NCBI GenBank assembly: GCA_007844125.1 | Contig: CM017557.1 | Span: forward strand, 66,202,103-66,266,102 | DNA: 64,000 bases | From: Sinonovacula constricta | Taxonomy: Eukaryota; Mollusca; Bivalvia; Cardiida; Solecurtidae | Direction: 5' to 3' | Shown here: positions 46,048-57,047 of the stretch, piece after piece | Position numbering within the stretch: the first letter of the stretch is position 1 | How the letters are laid out: every line of letters starts with the position of its first letter | Program-made: the position numbers and the translations under genes | The notes under the pieces: model-generated | What the model was told of the DNA's origin: nothing | Database searches by the model: none | What the model saw: the letters and a program-made list of their open reading frames with translations, nothing else

Positions 46048-46604
46048 TTAAAGGTGGCATCCATTATTTTGACCGATTTTTTCTGTCGAAAAACCAACAC
46101 TACATACACTAAAATTGTTGCTTGAAAAGTCCCGCGAAATACTGTTTATTGATATCCTATATCTGTGTACCACTCCGCTCATCTTGTTGGACAGGACCTG
46201 GTAGAGCAATCGGTAGAGTGCAGCTTTAGGTATGGGAGGCCCCGGGTTCGATCCAATGCATTTGTATTTTTTCTGCGAATCACGCTGCACAGTTAACTTT
46301 TAACCAAAGAAAACCCCGTGGCCAATTACTTAAGACATTACTTAATATCACCAGCTTGGTAACCCGATCTGACGTCAAAACATATATTAGTAAAAATCCA
46401 TTTTGCCTTTATTTACAGTTTTAAAATAATGGACATTGAGAGCAAGTATTTCACGATTTGTACTTTCTTATAATTAAGGTAGTACTCAAGTTTGTCTTTT
46501 CTGTCTTAGTTTTGCAAAAAAAGTATGACCCGTTTTCCTTAAACAATGGAGAAGCATTTTGTCAGGTATTTTTTATAGAAAAAACTGTCGAATACCACCT
46601 TTAA
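46048..46604 (+). mobile_element. MITE-D copy 6, full length, with a nested SINE-B head
   Basis: Begins TTAAAGGTGGCATCC and ends TGTCGAATACCACCTTTAA, with TTAA at both ends (46048-46051, 46601-46604). Internal GAATCACGCTGCACAGTTAAC, GAAAACCCCGTGGCC and TCTGACGTCAAAACATATAT blocks match the family. A 61-bp SINE-B head replaces the usual GAACAGTGAAGCATAAATCC region. Confidence 0.88.
46194..46254 (+). mobile_element. Solitary SINE-B tRNA-like head
   Basis: GGACCTGGTAGAGCAATCGG starts the head with A-box-like TGGTAGAGCAATCGG, and GGGTTCGATCC (46244-46254) is a canonical B box. The SINE body is completely missing after the B box. The 61-nt spacing and lack of a closing acceptor arm argue against a true tRNA gene. 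Confidence 0.8.
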
Positions 46605-46689
46605 TTAGCCATCTGAACCATGCCTCTTGTACATAAAAGTACCAGTTTGTTATCTGACAGTTGAAAAATCAAATGGTAACTATACAACA

Positions 46690-46910
46690 GAGGAATTCTT
46701 GTAATTTTCTTAAGAGAACGTAAACACACCTGTTGATCTGCAAAAGTGCGTAATTACACGTCTGACAATAGCAGAAAAGCAGTAAGCGTAGCGGCATAAA
46801 TTCCAGATCTGGTTTAATCCCCCAGGGACGCTAGACGATACAATCTAGGCAAGGTCAAAGAAATACCGCACCGTGTAACCCTGGATAGTTCAAATACCTT
46901 GTAAGCGTTC
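46690..46910 (+). repeat. Rep-E fragment (left part)
   Basis: CACACCTGTTGATCTGCAAAA, GCAGAAAAGCAGTAAGCGTA, CGATACAATCTAGGCAAGG and ACCGTGTAACCCTGGATAG align with 54240-54410 and 58110-58255. The right part of Rep-E is not adjacent here. Confidence 0.6.
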
Positions 46911-47521
46911 GAATAGATCAATATATGAGTAACTACAAACTGTTTATACTCCTGAGTTTGGGGTAAATATGAATTACTCAATTGTTTTTAAAAAATGAAC
47001 TTGATAGCGATTTAGATAAGGTTGATAATAAAAGCTTTTTCAACTCTATGTCTAGACGGTAACGTTTGTTAAGTTTGTTGAACTATCTAGTTAAAAAATC
47101 TTGTAGAAACAAGTAACCTGTCACTGTGCAGTTTTATTGACAGCAGACATTTTAACATCTTTGATCTTGCAAGTATAATGGATCATCTAGTTGACTTCTG
47201 AATAATAAATGTATTTTATACGAAGTCGTTTGTTAAAAAGGGATAAATTAGTTTTGTCAAACGTATCGATACTGCCAATAACAATTGCTACAATATGTAA
47301 ATTGTTTAATATTGATTCTGTTGTCATCATTGTAATGTGATATATGCTAAGCATTCATCTATACATACAAAAAGATGTGACGAAAAAAGCAATTGCAAAC
47401 AAAATAGTTTAATGATTCAGTTACTGACAAATGTCATGCTTCTCTTTAACGGCAGAAAGTTATTCCGAAAATGAGATATACTCATGCAACATTATCCCTT
47501 CGCAAAATGTATGTGTCGGTT

Positions 47522-47525
<4 letters not shown>
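46911..47525. other. Unassigned AT-rich stretch
   Basis: Nothing recognised. Confidence 0.5.

Positions 47526-47613
<88 letters not shown>
47526..47613. repeat. (AT)44 microsatellite
   Basis: Uninterrupted AT run of about 88 bp. The Tyr-Ile frames over it are artefacts. Confidence 0.97.
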
Positions 47614-47617
<4 letters not shown>

Positions 47618-47754
47618 AAGAGAAGATTTGTACGATATAGAATAGGTATCTAAAAACAAACGCTATCATCCCGATTGGTTATACAGTATCCCGCGTCGCT
47701 GGACAATTTAACAAGGAATCTTCAATTAACGTTCACATCTCTTGCAAGTTGGGC

Positions 47755-48086
47755 TTAAAAGTTGTCCGACAGTTCGAACCATATAAAGATAACCACACGA
47801 CAACTTACTTTTGAGATCACATTATATCGTCATCCAGGTATTCTGAAGTCGATATCTATTTTTAGAAGATATCACTCTCGTACTTAATTATAGATTCGGA
47901 AAGAATGAATGTTTAAGTGATCTTTTCATGACTTGTACTGTCTAACAATATAGGTAGTGTCTTAATCCGTCTTTACGTAGACACATGTATGCGTTTATGC
48001 ATAAATTGTGCCCAAATTTCCCTAAAACAGTGTAAGATATTGTAACGTGTGTTTAATATAGGCAGACTGTCGGATACCACTTTTAA
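47755..48086 (+). mobile_element. MITE-D copy 7, internally deleted, both ends present
   Basis: TTAAAAGTTGTCCGACAGTT at the left and ACTGTCGGATACCACTTTTAA at the right, TTAA at 47755-47758 and 48083-48086. The GGTCCTGCAAAATG to GCTGCGGAGA segment is deleted, leaving 332 bp. The shared blocks resume at TTTTGAGATCACATTATATC. Confidence 0.88.
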
Positions 48087-49312
48087 TTTGTTCAAGAAAT
48101 GTTATATTGTGTTAGCATCAAATGTGCAACTAGCTAGTTTAGTTCACTGCAGCAAAGGGATATGTAGTACAAACTCATTGTGATATATATAGATATGCTT
48201 TCGAAATGGCCAACGGATGTCATCGGGGTGGAGGCAATGAACGAGTTTTTATTGCCAATGTCGTAAACAACGCCAAAATAGTACAATAAATAACACTTAT
48301 ATCAATGATTTTAAAAGAAAGCAAATGCATAGTACATTGGAATTGTAACGAGTCGTGACGAGTCATAACATAAATTATTAAAAATAACTAAAAACTGGCA
48401 TTTATTTCATGTTTTTACTAAGGAGCATTTATATCGATCGACCAATAATAAACCATATGCTCATCATATAAAATGATCAAAGAATGTTATACTTCAATGG
48501 CACTAATAAAACATGGACATTGAAGTGTTTGACTAACTCTCTATATGTGTGCGTGTCAGGCCAATATATACAGTTAACGATTCCTTAGTTGTTGAGCAGT
48601 TGTTGTTGATGTTTTGTCGGCGTAGGAGTCTTTCCTGACGTTTGACTTACGTACAAATGGGGATAGACGGTTAACCCGAATTAATTTCTAAGCAACTCTC
48701 ATTGATAGAAACAACGTAGTATGTGTTTTTAACACCGGGGATGGAAGGCGTTTATGTTATAAAATTTTATCATGGGTGGTGGGGAATTTTAATGTCTAAA
48801 ATCAACTCCTCGCAGAACAGAATCACTACATTCCTTATACAATTCCTCTAAAATCTTACCCTACACAGGGACTGTCAATCTGTCTAACCCCTTTAGTGGA
48901 AGGTCATTTAGTGTTAGGTCATCTTAACTCCAAAAGAAGAGGGAAACGTTTCATACACTTTTTATAGATTTCTTTTTGCATACAAATGCAAATTTATCTT
49001 ATTCCAAAAGCACTTATATAAGCGTACCACTTTATGAAATGTACCTGCAATGAGGTCAATGAGCAACCACTGGCTAGTGATATTTTAGGGTTTTACATAG
49101 ACATGTATAATAAGCTTTCAAAATAATAAGATTAACCTGTGTGTCGGCAACATACAGTGTGTGAGTAATATACAACGTGCGCTTATGCTTTGCAAAGGAA
49201 ATTGGTCTACCTTGTTACCAAAATTATTTTGATGGCTTTTAGATATTTTTAGTGTCAGAAAGTGTATAGTCTTTTAATGTCTTGGTTCTTATAACATGAG
49301 AACTATGTTCAT
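48087..49312. other. Unassigned AT-rich stretch
   Basis: No gene, RNA gene or recognised repeat in about 1.2 kb. Confidence 0.5.
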
Positions 49313-49502
49313 TTAAAAATAATCGATTAAATCATTCGCTAATAAAAACTTCTTTAATGCCGCATATCCAAATTTACATTTGCAATATGTTTCCAGGATC
49401 CCATTCTTTCTACATATTGCTGTTACATTTTCTTTAAAAAAACATGGTGTGATTAAATGTGTGATGGAGGACAGTATTTGTTTATGCAAGGTGATCTTCT
49501 CG
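49313..49502 (-). CDS. Candidate terminal exon with EGF-like cysteine pattern
   Basis: Minus strand acceptor TCTTATGTTGCCTTTCACC followed by ATTCAG is good. The exon starts at 49502 (one nt of a split codon) and reads 62 codons to TAA. It contains PC then seven residues and AICRKNGILETYCKCKFGY. The C-x(9)-C-x(9)-C-x-C-x(2)-GY run resembles the last cysteines of an EGF-like repeat, with CxCxxGY as its hallmark. The first EGF cysteines and the usual final Cys are missing, and no poly(A) signal stands out downstream. It could be chance or a decayed repeat. Confidence 0.25.
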
Positions 49503-49604
49503 CTGAATGGTGAAAGGCAACATAAGATTAAAGTTGTTGAATAAGTGAAGTGGTGGAGTGTTAATATCGAACTAAATTCCATTATCATGTCCACCGGCCT
49601 TTGT

Positions 49605-49990
49605 CATGTAAGTTTACCGTGCTACGTCAAGCTGCCTGTGAAAAACATCAAGGACAAATCAACTTGAACCAGAAAATCTGTTCAAAAGCCAGATATGGGG
49701 TACAATTTGAAATTATTCTTCAGTTCTTGTTTTTAAACAAAAGAAGCCGGATACAAAAACTGGAAGCAGGATAAATTATCTTCTTGCCGCCACTGGTCTT
49801 ATCAACAGTCTGAAACTATCTGGCAGAACAAATGGATGCTCACCTTACGTCACAAGGTAAATGCATTTCTGCTGTGTTAAATGTCGGTCAAACTGTTCAC
49901 TAGGACGATGTGTCAGTTTGATAGTTGGTATCTTTGTCTTTTTAAGATAATATGCTAGTAACGTTTATGCAACCTGCCAGACTTGTTGAT
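49605..49990 (+). repeat. Rep-E fragment (right part)
   Basis: AAGGACAAATCAACTTGAACC, AAAAGCCAGATATGGGG, GGCAGAACAAATGGATGC, AAATGCATTTCTGCTGTGTT, AAATGTCGGTCAAACTGTTC and AACCTGCCAGACTTGTTGAT align with 54745-55100 and 58640-58855. Confidence 0.65.
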
Positions 49991-50774
49991 AGACAAAACA
50001 AGAGAACAAGTAGGTGTACAAGCTAAATCACTGCTTAGTATATTTGCCGTCATGCTGTCTAAAAAATATATCAAAGAGCGATTGAAAAAAAGGTTTTAGA
50101 AAAATAATTTTAAACACATACAAGAAACTCTAGTTCCAGCCCAGTGATATTTACCATAAACACCGTTTACACAACAATAATGTATTCTGCTAGACAGTTC
50201 TCATTGCAATACACATGTGTATATGAAAGATGTTAAGATGTTATCTTTTCCCTCTCAGGTTGATAGACAATAATAACGAAATTAACGACAGCCTAAATTA
50301 TATATAAGCTAAAGATTGAACTGTGCCTCCTTAAATACAATACACATTTAAAATAGTAAACAAAAAAACTGATTGAAAAGAGCATTGAATAAGAAAACTA
50401 AATATTACTTCGTCAAATGAAAGAAACATTGACGTATATATGTATTTTCCTCCTTTCCGGACGAGAGACCGATAAATAATGAATCGATACCAGCTGTTGG
50501 ATATTGTTCTGAAATGCATATCAAATTGAAACATAAATTTAATTTTGTTCAGAAGCCACCTTTGTTCTTAACTGTGGGTTTAACAGGGATCACAATTGTT
50601 CGTACATAACTACAACTAATAAAAAAGATCAATTAATTTTGTTGATTAAAGTCACAATTGTTCCTACTTAACTGCAACTTTCCTGCAACTATGATAAAAA
50701 TCACTTTTTTGTTCATTAAAGTATTCAAGATCACAACACCGTTACTTGTGCAGTGTGGCGGTCGTGAAAAATCT
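49991..50774. other. Unassigned AT-rich stretch
   Basis: Nothing recognised. Confidence 0.5.
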
Positions 50775-51205
50775 CCCCGTGCATGTAATCTATGTTGTCA
50801 TTTAATTCATCTTATAAGGATTGTTACGTGTATTTCTTTTGATGGACAATGGACTTTGGTTCTTCAATTCCATCTTTACATGACGGGATGCTACAACCAT
50901 TTACTTTTCCCTGGTTATTTCTTTCTTGATTCAAAAAGTTAATTTTATTTACAATCAACAATTTTTGTGTTGTTCTTCTTATCAAAACAATACCCCTCTC
51001 TCTCTCTTCTAACACGATGAGGACAATATTTTTCAATGACGTCACAACTTTCGTCATACATGTATCTTATCTAAGAAAACTTCATCGTTTTTTTACTCAA
51101 ATAGATCGGTTTCCTTTTCATTGCTTGCATTTGAAAAACCCATCAGGAAGTGCGAGGTTAGAGCTCTGTAAAGCCGTTTTAAGCACCCAGTTGGTCCATA
51201 TTCTT
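50775..51205 (+). repeat. Rep-A copy, left two-thirds
   Basis: Starts CGTGCATGTAATCTATGTTG as copy 3 does. It keeps TGATGGACAATGGACTTTGG, TGACGTCA at 51038-51045 and CAGGAAGTGCGAGGTTAGAG, and ends after GTTTTAAGCACCCAGTTGGTCC, missing the 3' third. Confidence 0.88.
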
Positions 51206-51420
51206 ATTCATTAACGCCGAATATATTTAAAGTAATTTCTTGTATGTTTCAGTTTAAGTTAATTCATTAAAAATAGATTACCTATATAATGAAGTTACGA
51301 GAGGGCACTGTGTTAACATTAAAAATATAAAATGATTTCTCTTCCAAAGAAGAATAGATGACCTGAGTTAACAAAATGGAATGTTCTCTGTTTCAGAAGC
51401 TGGTTCTCCATTTTGGCCAT

Positions 51421-51913
51421 TTAAAAGTGGTATCCGACTATTTGATTATATTAAATACATTCAGCAATATCGAACCACTGCTGTGGGGAATTTTGGCATA
51501 ATTTATGTATAAATTTATACTTTAGTCTTAATAAATTCGATTTTAAACACTAACTGAGTTGTGAGGCAGCACTAATCACTACAAAAAAACACTCTGTGTA
51601 TTCTTTCCAACTGTATAATAAGCTCGATTGTGGTCTCTGCTAAAAATAGATATTGACGTCAGAGCGGATTACCAGCATGACTATATAAAAGTAAGTGGTC
51701 ACGTGTTTTTTCAAAGTTTAAAAATAGCTATATCTGCAGTGTGGCTCGAATAGAAAATACCTGTATGCAATGACAAATGCCGATTTATGTTGTTTTATGC
51801 TTGACAGTTATCACAGATCTAGGACATTTTGCAGGAACCTTTCAGATAACAATGAATTATTTGGATATTTGAGAAAATAAAGTTTGGTCCAAACTGTCGA
51901 ACACCACCTTTAA
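51421..51913 (-). mobile_element. MITE-D copy 8, full length with TTAA ends
   Basis: Reverse orientation. It begins TTAAAAGTGGTATCCGACTA and ends AACTGTCGAACACCACCTTTAA, TTAA at 51421-51424 and 51910-51913. Internal AAAAATAGATATTGACGTCA and GTGTGGCTCGAATAGAAAAT blocks are the family's reverse complement. Confidence 0.9.
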
Positions 51914-52400
51914 GGCAAAAAGTTTCTTCTTCGCATTGTATGTTCAACCTGTGGAACATATAATTTAACATTTTAATATATTAGACTTGTATAAGCAATT
52001 AATACACCATTTATTAAAAGAAGGGGTATTTTCTTGGAGAAGTCTGCTTAAATACACATTGCCTACCTCTGTCTGTGTATCCCGAAAGCTCCTCATAATT
52101 TCGTGTTTTTTTTCTGACTTGCCAGTGGCATTTTTACTGCAAATTTTGATTATTTATATAAAGTCATGCACCATCTATATTTACCTATGTTACATTATTA
52201 GGAAATATCAAAGATCATAATTATTAAGAGAGTAAACAATAAGTAGTAGACTTTTTTCATAATATTGTAAAGTTTAACAATTCTATTAATCGTTTTACTG
52301 TTTTTCATTTTTCATTTTTCTAGAGACTTTTCATTTAATTATTAAATAAGGTTTTGACTTAGAAACACTCTTGTCAAATCTATTGTCTATATTTCCAAAG
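51914..52400. other. Unassigned AT-rich stretch
   Basis: Presumed intronic if the 52.4 kb exon is real. Nothing else recognised. Confidence 0.4.
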
Positions 52401-52484
52401 CAGTGGCCACAGAAAAGCAAAGGAATATGAAAAATACGAAAAGAACTGCAAATACGAAATAGTACTGTACAAAAATGAGAACAC
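52401..52484 (+). CDS. Candidate internal exon, Lys/Tyr-rich (84 nt)
   Basis: Acceptor CTCTTGTCAAATCTATTGTC followed by TATATTTCCAAAG precedes 84 nt. One frame is open throughout, with KAKEYEKYEKNCKYEIVLY inside, ending AACAC|GTAAGT. Start phase is 2 (one leading nt) and end phase is 2. Other frames carry stops. The sequence is slightly repetitive (GAATATGAAAAATACGAAAA), which lowers confidence. An alternative acceptor CAG three nt later keeps the frame. No family recognised. Confidence 0.33.
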
Positions 52485-53041
52485 GTAAGTAGTATTTACA
52501 AAGAGTCTCTTGCAACAAGATACATTTTAAAAGAGTCTTGTCATAAACATAAGTTAAAATATTATTGTAAAATATCTTTAATGATAAAATCGGGGCTTAA
52601 CATATCATCTGCATTTCTTTTTTCTTTTCTTTTTTCATTTTCTAAAAGAATGGATATTGCTTAAATCTCTATATACACACTTTGAACCCACTTTTATAAG
52701 TTTCCTCCTGACTTAATGGCGGTGCTGAAATCGATATTGCTTCATTCAAATCAGGTACTAGTAGGAAATGTTTTTAAATAATATTAACTTGTCAATAAAG
52801 GAAATCAGCAGTTTACGTTAAAAGGAACAATGTCAACACACGGCTGATAACCGTCTTAGAAGAAGCATCATAAGACTTTTAAGGTTCGCTGTAGATCGTC
52901 TTATCCTGTTGTACATAAGTTGATAGTTCATCATAATTATAGCTATTTTGTTTGTATATAATATTCTTTTATCAGTTTAAACACCATATGCAGATGCTTC
53001 CTGTAAGCTGACTCGTTTTATAGGGGATATTTTATTTACAC
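52485..53041. other. Unassigned AT-rich stretch
   Basis: TTTCTTTTTTCTTTTC-type pyrimidine stutter at about 52615-52640. Nothing else recognised. Confidence 0.5.
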
Positions 53042-53091
53042 TGTTTGTTTGTTTGTTTGTTTGTTTGTTTGTTTGTTTGTTTGTTTGTTTG
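53042..53091. repeat. (GTTT)12 microsatellite
   Basis: About 50 bp of uninterrupted TGTT/GTTT tetranucleotide, directly abutting a Rep-A fragment. Confidence 0.97.
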
Positions 53092-53165
53092 GGAGAAGGA
53101 CCGTCAGGAATCGCGAGGTTGAAGCGCTCCACAAACCAGGTTTAAGCACCCCAATCGGTGGTAGT
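53092..53165 (+). repeat. Rep-A fragment (subfamily 2)
   Basis: AGGAATCGCGAGGTTGAAGC, then GCTCCACAAACCAGGTTTAA and GCACCCCAATCGGTGG. It carries the diagnostic GAAGCGCTCCACAAACCAGG form shared with 61.9-62.1 kb in place of AGAGCTCTGTAAAACCGG. Confidence 0.75.
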
Positions 53166-54234
53166 CCTCTAAGAACCTTTTCTTAGTTTCCTTTTAAAAA
53201 CATACCATAATGTTGTTGTTGTTTTTTTCGACATACAGTTCACTGCCGGCTTGCTTTCATATAATTGATTTATCATATATATATATTACATATTTACAAA
53301 TTAAACAATATTCTAACAAATAAAAATATAAAAAAATGCAAGTAAACATTTTACAGTTTTTAGAAACAAACGTGTTGCTAATTTATATAAATATACATAT
53401 AAAAAGTCTAGAAGAAGAGGCAAATATATTTAATTAACTCAAAAATCTTAAATAAATAATTTATTATGTTAAGAAAAAAAAACACTCATGATAATATTTT
53501 GTCATGAGACAGTTTAGACAACCACATATTCTATGTACAATTTCTCACAAACAAAACCTCATGAAACCTAGAAAATGTGTTGTTGTTTTTTATGTTCTGC
53601 CACTTGTTGTGGCAGCTGAGCAATAATAACATGTCAATGTCTGGTTTGGGTACGACCGCTGTGACGTCACTTTAAAGTTCTGGAAAATTATGATGAATTG
53701 AATACTAGTAACATATCTATTAGATTGGCAAACTTCCATCTTTACAGAATAGACACAGAGGTCGCAGCACGTTCTACATTGACATATTATTGTTAAAGCA
53801 CGAATTCCGCGTTATTTGGCATCTAATTTGGGGTTGCAAAACAGCGAAAAAAGTTCTATGAAATATTTTGTTATTTCAGGTAAATATAGGTTATGTTGTG
53901 TTTTATGTCTAAATTGTCTCATAAAACATATTCTCAGTGGATTTATCATAATAAATAATGGCAAGATGCATTTAAGATAATCTAAACAATATCTCTAGAT
54001 TATAAAACATTGCCATGACCAAATTAAAATCGTAATGAATTCAAAGTAGATGTTTAACAGAATAATTATTCTGTATTTGCTGTAATTTGTTGTTTAATAT
54101 AAACTTAATATTAATTAACTCGCTAGATTAAAATGTGGTATAAAACATAATCCCATATACACTACTTGCTGTATAACGGGTTAATTCAAAACAAATCTCA
54201 CATCATTTGATCCTTAAATTTTAAAGAGTAATCC
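53166..54234. other. Unassigned AT-rich stretch
   Basis: About 1.1 kb with no gene, RNA gene or recognised repeat. Confidence 0.5.
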
Positions 54235-55100
54235 TTATCACACCTGTTAATCTGCAAAATTCGAGAATAACGACCATAACAGTTGCGGAAATGCAATAAG
54301 CAATTACAGATATTTTTAACCCCCATGAATTGCAGGGAGATACAATCTTAGAACGGACATGCCACACTGTGTAATCCAGGATGGCTAACATATATCAGAA
54401 CCTTGAAAAATTGAAACGCATGATAAGTACTGATATACTTAAATGTATACTTTAAACTTATATCACGTTGAACCTTATAAAGTCGGCACTTTTCTTTCGA
54501 ATATTTAACTTTATTCAATCATCTTAGTTCTAGTTTATATATTCTTACAGCTCAGGAAATAAACAAACTGGCCAATAGTCTATACATGAATATGTTTTTT
54601 GATCAGAGAAAAGGTCTGCAGGCATAATGCTAAAATATACAAGTACAACAAAACAAATGTGGCCGTGTTTTAAGAATTGGCTATGTAACGAAGTAAAACG
54701 TATGGAATGGTTATTTTCTCAGAGGAATAGATGATAAATCGGTCTTACGTCACAGAGTTTGTGGAAGAACGTTTACAAACTTAACTTAAATCAGATAATC
54801 GCTTACATAGGCCAAATTCGTTGCTCAGTTTGTGAAGTTTTGGAGAGTTATGTGTACACAGAACGTTAGTGTGGTGGATTTCTGTCTGCCTTTTTATCAA
54901 ACAATCTTAAACTATCCGATAAAACAAATGGATGTACAGCATTCGCCCCGGTGCAGATGCATTTCTGCTGTTTTAAATGTCAGTCAAAGAAGGACTATAT
55001 GTCAGTTAGATCGTTCGAAACACGACTGCTTATCTTTGGTATTTGTTGAAAGATGGTGCAATTCACGTAGTATACGTATGTGTAACCCGTAAGACATGTT
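54235..55100 (+). repeat. Rep-E, longest copy
   Basis: Left part (CACACCTGTTAATCTGCAAAA ... CACACTGTGTAATCCAGGAT) and right part (TACGTCACAGAGTTTGTGGA ... AAATGGATGTACAGCATTCG ... GCATTTCTGCTGTTTTAAAT) are both present within 0.87 kb. This shows that the partial copies elsewhere belong to one family. The 86-codon open frame in its right part is not conserved between copies, so it is not coding. Confidence 0.65.
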
Positions 55101-55371
55101 CATAGAATGAGTATAAGAGACCGGAACATTCAAATGTGATGAAAATATATGTAATATATGTAATGTAAAATAGTGAAAATAGTGTTTAATCAATGGTGGT
55201 ACTCAGTTAAAATTGAAACACTTAAAAATATGCAAGACAAATGGAAAAACGGGGAAAAATCAAAAAACGCTCACATTTAAATATTCGGCGAATTGCCTTT
55301 TTCTAGAGTTAAACACAAACAATTGCTTCTTTACATGTTTGCTAACGTTCATGTTCACTTCCATTTTAGAA

Positions 55372-55860
55372 TAAGAATATATGACAAAGTCCTATGAGTA
55401 TTGCAACATATACCAAACTCCGAAAAGGCACAGAACAAAGGTATTTCACATGCAAGCCAAGCGAAAAGTAAGAACAAATTTGTGATTAGTCATTTAAGGA
55501 AAAGAGCAAACCCGACAGTTACCGCCTTGGAACGGTCAGTCGGCAATATGGACCGACTGGGGTGCTTAAACCGGTTTTACAGAGCTCTAACCTCGCACTT
55601 TCTGACGAGTTTCTCAAATGTAAGTAACGAAAAGAAAAACGATCTATTTGAAAACAAAATGTCCATGCGCTGATATTTTCTATACGTTATGATGAAAGTA
55701 GTGACGTCATCGAAAAATAATGTCCACATAGATTTCTGAAAAGGAATATGGTATTATTTCGATTTGAAAAACAACACAAAAATGGTTGACCACAAATAAA
55801 ATGTACTTTCTGAATCATGAACAAACATGACAAGGAAACGACGTCAACTTCATTTAATGA
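55372..55860 (-). repeat. Rep-A copy, long
   Basis: Reverse orientation: AAGAATATATGACAAAGTCC ... CCGCCTTGGAACGGTCAGTC ... GGTTTTACAGAGCTCTAACC ... TGACGTCA (55702-55709) ... GAATCATGAACAAACATG. Second longest copy. The 90-codon frame over it is shared with other copies as repeat sequence. Confidence 0.9.
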
Positions 55861-56191
55861 CAACGTCGTTTTCCCGCCATTTACATAACGTTAGCTTGTG
55901 GCGAGCATCTTTTACGTTGCAGCACAGAGGTCGGACAGTTTCTAATTTATGTTAATGTTCTTAGTTTAACGAATACAGAAGAAAGCTAAATCAAACATTT
56001 AACGGGTAGGGAAATATTCAGGTGTACTATTTTATAAAAACAAGTTAATCTTTAAAATCTTAAAATGTATGTAGGATAGAGCACACCCTTAAATTTACGC
56101 AGTTTAGCATAGCAGGATCAGTATTGTGTTAATACTCTAGTAGAATAGGTATATATGTTTATTCACTTATACAGAAACAATTATTATACTA
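55861..56191. other. Unassigned stretch before the satellite
   Basis: Nothing recognised apart from a degenerate spacer-like ACAGAAACAATTATTATACT just before the array. Confidence 0.5.
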
Positions 56192-57047
56192 AATGTGGTA
56201 CGCGGTCGTTTATACAAAAAACTTGTTACTGGATATGGTACTCGGTCACATATACAAAAACCGTTGTAACTGGATTTGGTACCCGGTCGTATGTACAAAA
56301 ACCTTTGTAACTGGATCTGGTACCCAGTCATATATACAAAAACCGTTGTAACTAGCTGTGGTACACGGTTATATGTACAAAAACCTTTGTAACTGGATCT
56401 GGTACCCAGTCATATATACAAAAACCGTTGTAACTGGATGTGGTACCCGGTCGCATGTACAAAAACCTTTGTAATTGGATCTGGTACCCAGTCATATATA
56501 CAAAAACTGTTGTAACTGGATGTGGTACCCGGTCGTATGTACAAAAACCGTTGTAACTGGATCTGGTACCCAGTCATATATACAAAAACTGTTGTAACTG
56601 GATGTGGTACCCGGCCATATGTACAAAAACCTTTGTAATTGGATCTGGTACCCAGTCATATATACAAAAATCGTTGTAACTGGATGTGGTACCCGATCAT
56701 ATTTACAAAAACCTTTGTAACTGGATCTGGTACCCAGTCATATATACAAAAAGCCTTGTAACTGGATGTGGTTACTGGTCGTATGTACAAAAACTCGTGT
56801 AACTGGATCTGGTACCCAGTCATATATACAAAAAGCCTTGTAACTGGATGTGGTTACTGGTCGTATGTACAAAAACCCGTGTAACTAGATCTGGTACCCA
56901 GTCATATATACAAAAACCGTTGTAACTGAATGTGGTGCCCGGTAATGCATATAAAACATTTGTAGAGGGATGTGGTGCCCGGTCATATTGGTACATGGTC
57001 ATATATTAAAACACTTTGTAACTGGATCTGGTAACCGGTCATATATT
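56192..57047. repeat. 41-bp satellite with 82-bp dimeric order
   Basis: About 21 monomers of ~41 bp (…TGGTACCCGGTC…TACAAAAACC…TTGTAACTGGAT). Two types alternate. Type B starts ATCTGGTACCCAGTCATATA. Type A starts ATGTGGTACCCGGTC and carries TATGTACAAAAAC. Eight B monomers between about 56307 and 56930 are identical over their first 28 nt, while the intervening A monomers differ from one another. Edges are degenerate, and the right edge has a truncated monomer near 56970-57000. Nearly every monomer carries GGTACC. Confidence 0.95.

Noticed and set aside
49596..49612. CAT|GTAAGTTTACC as a plus-strand splice donor
   Set aside because: It lies at the edge of Rep-E, with no open exon upstream in a supported frame.
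54832..55092. 86-codon plus frame as a coding exon
   Set aside because: It lies in Rep-E, and the aligned copies at 49.9 and 58.7 kb do not keep the frame.
55401..55673. Conserved reverse-strand frame in Rep-A (KRANPTVTALERSVGNMDRLG-like) as a gene
   Set aside because: It recurs in several Rep-A copies with stops and indels. Conservation reflects repeat ancestry, and third positions are not preferentially variable by eye.
56192..57047. CRISPR-like array
   Set aside because: Units are contiguous with no unique spacers, alternate in two types, and the DNA is eukaryotic. It is a satellite.
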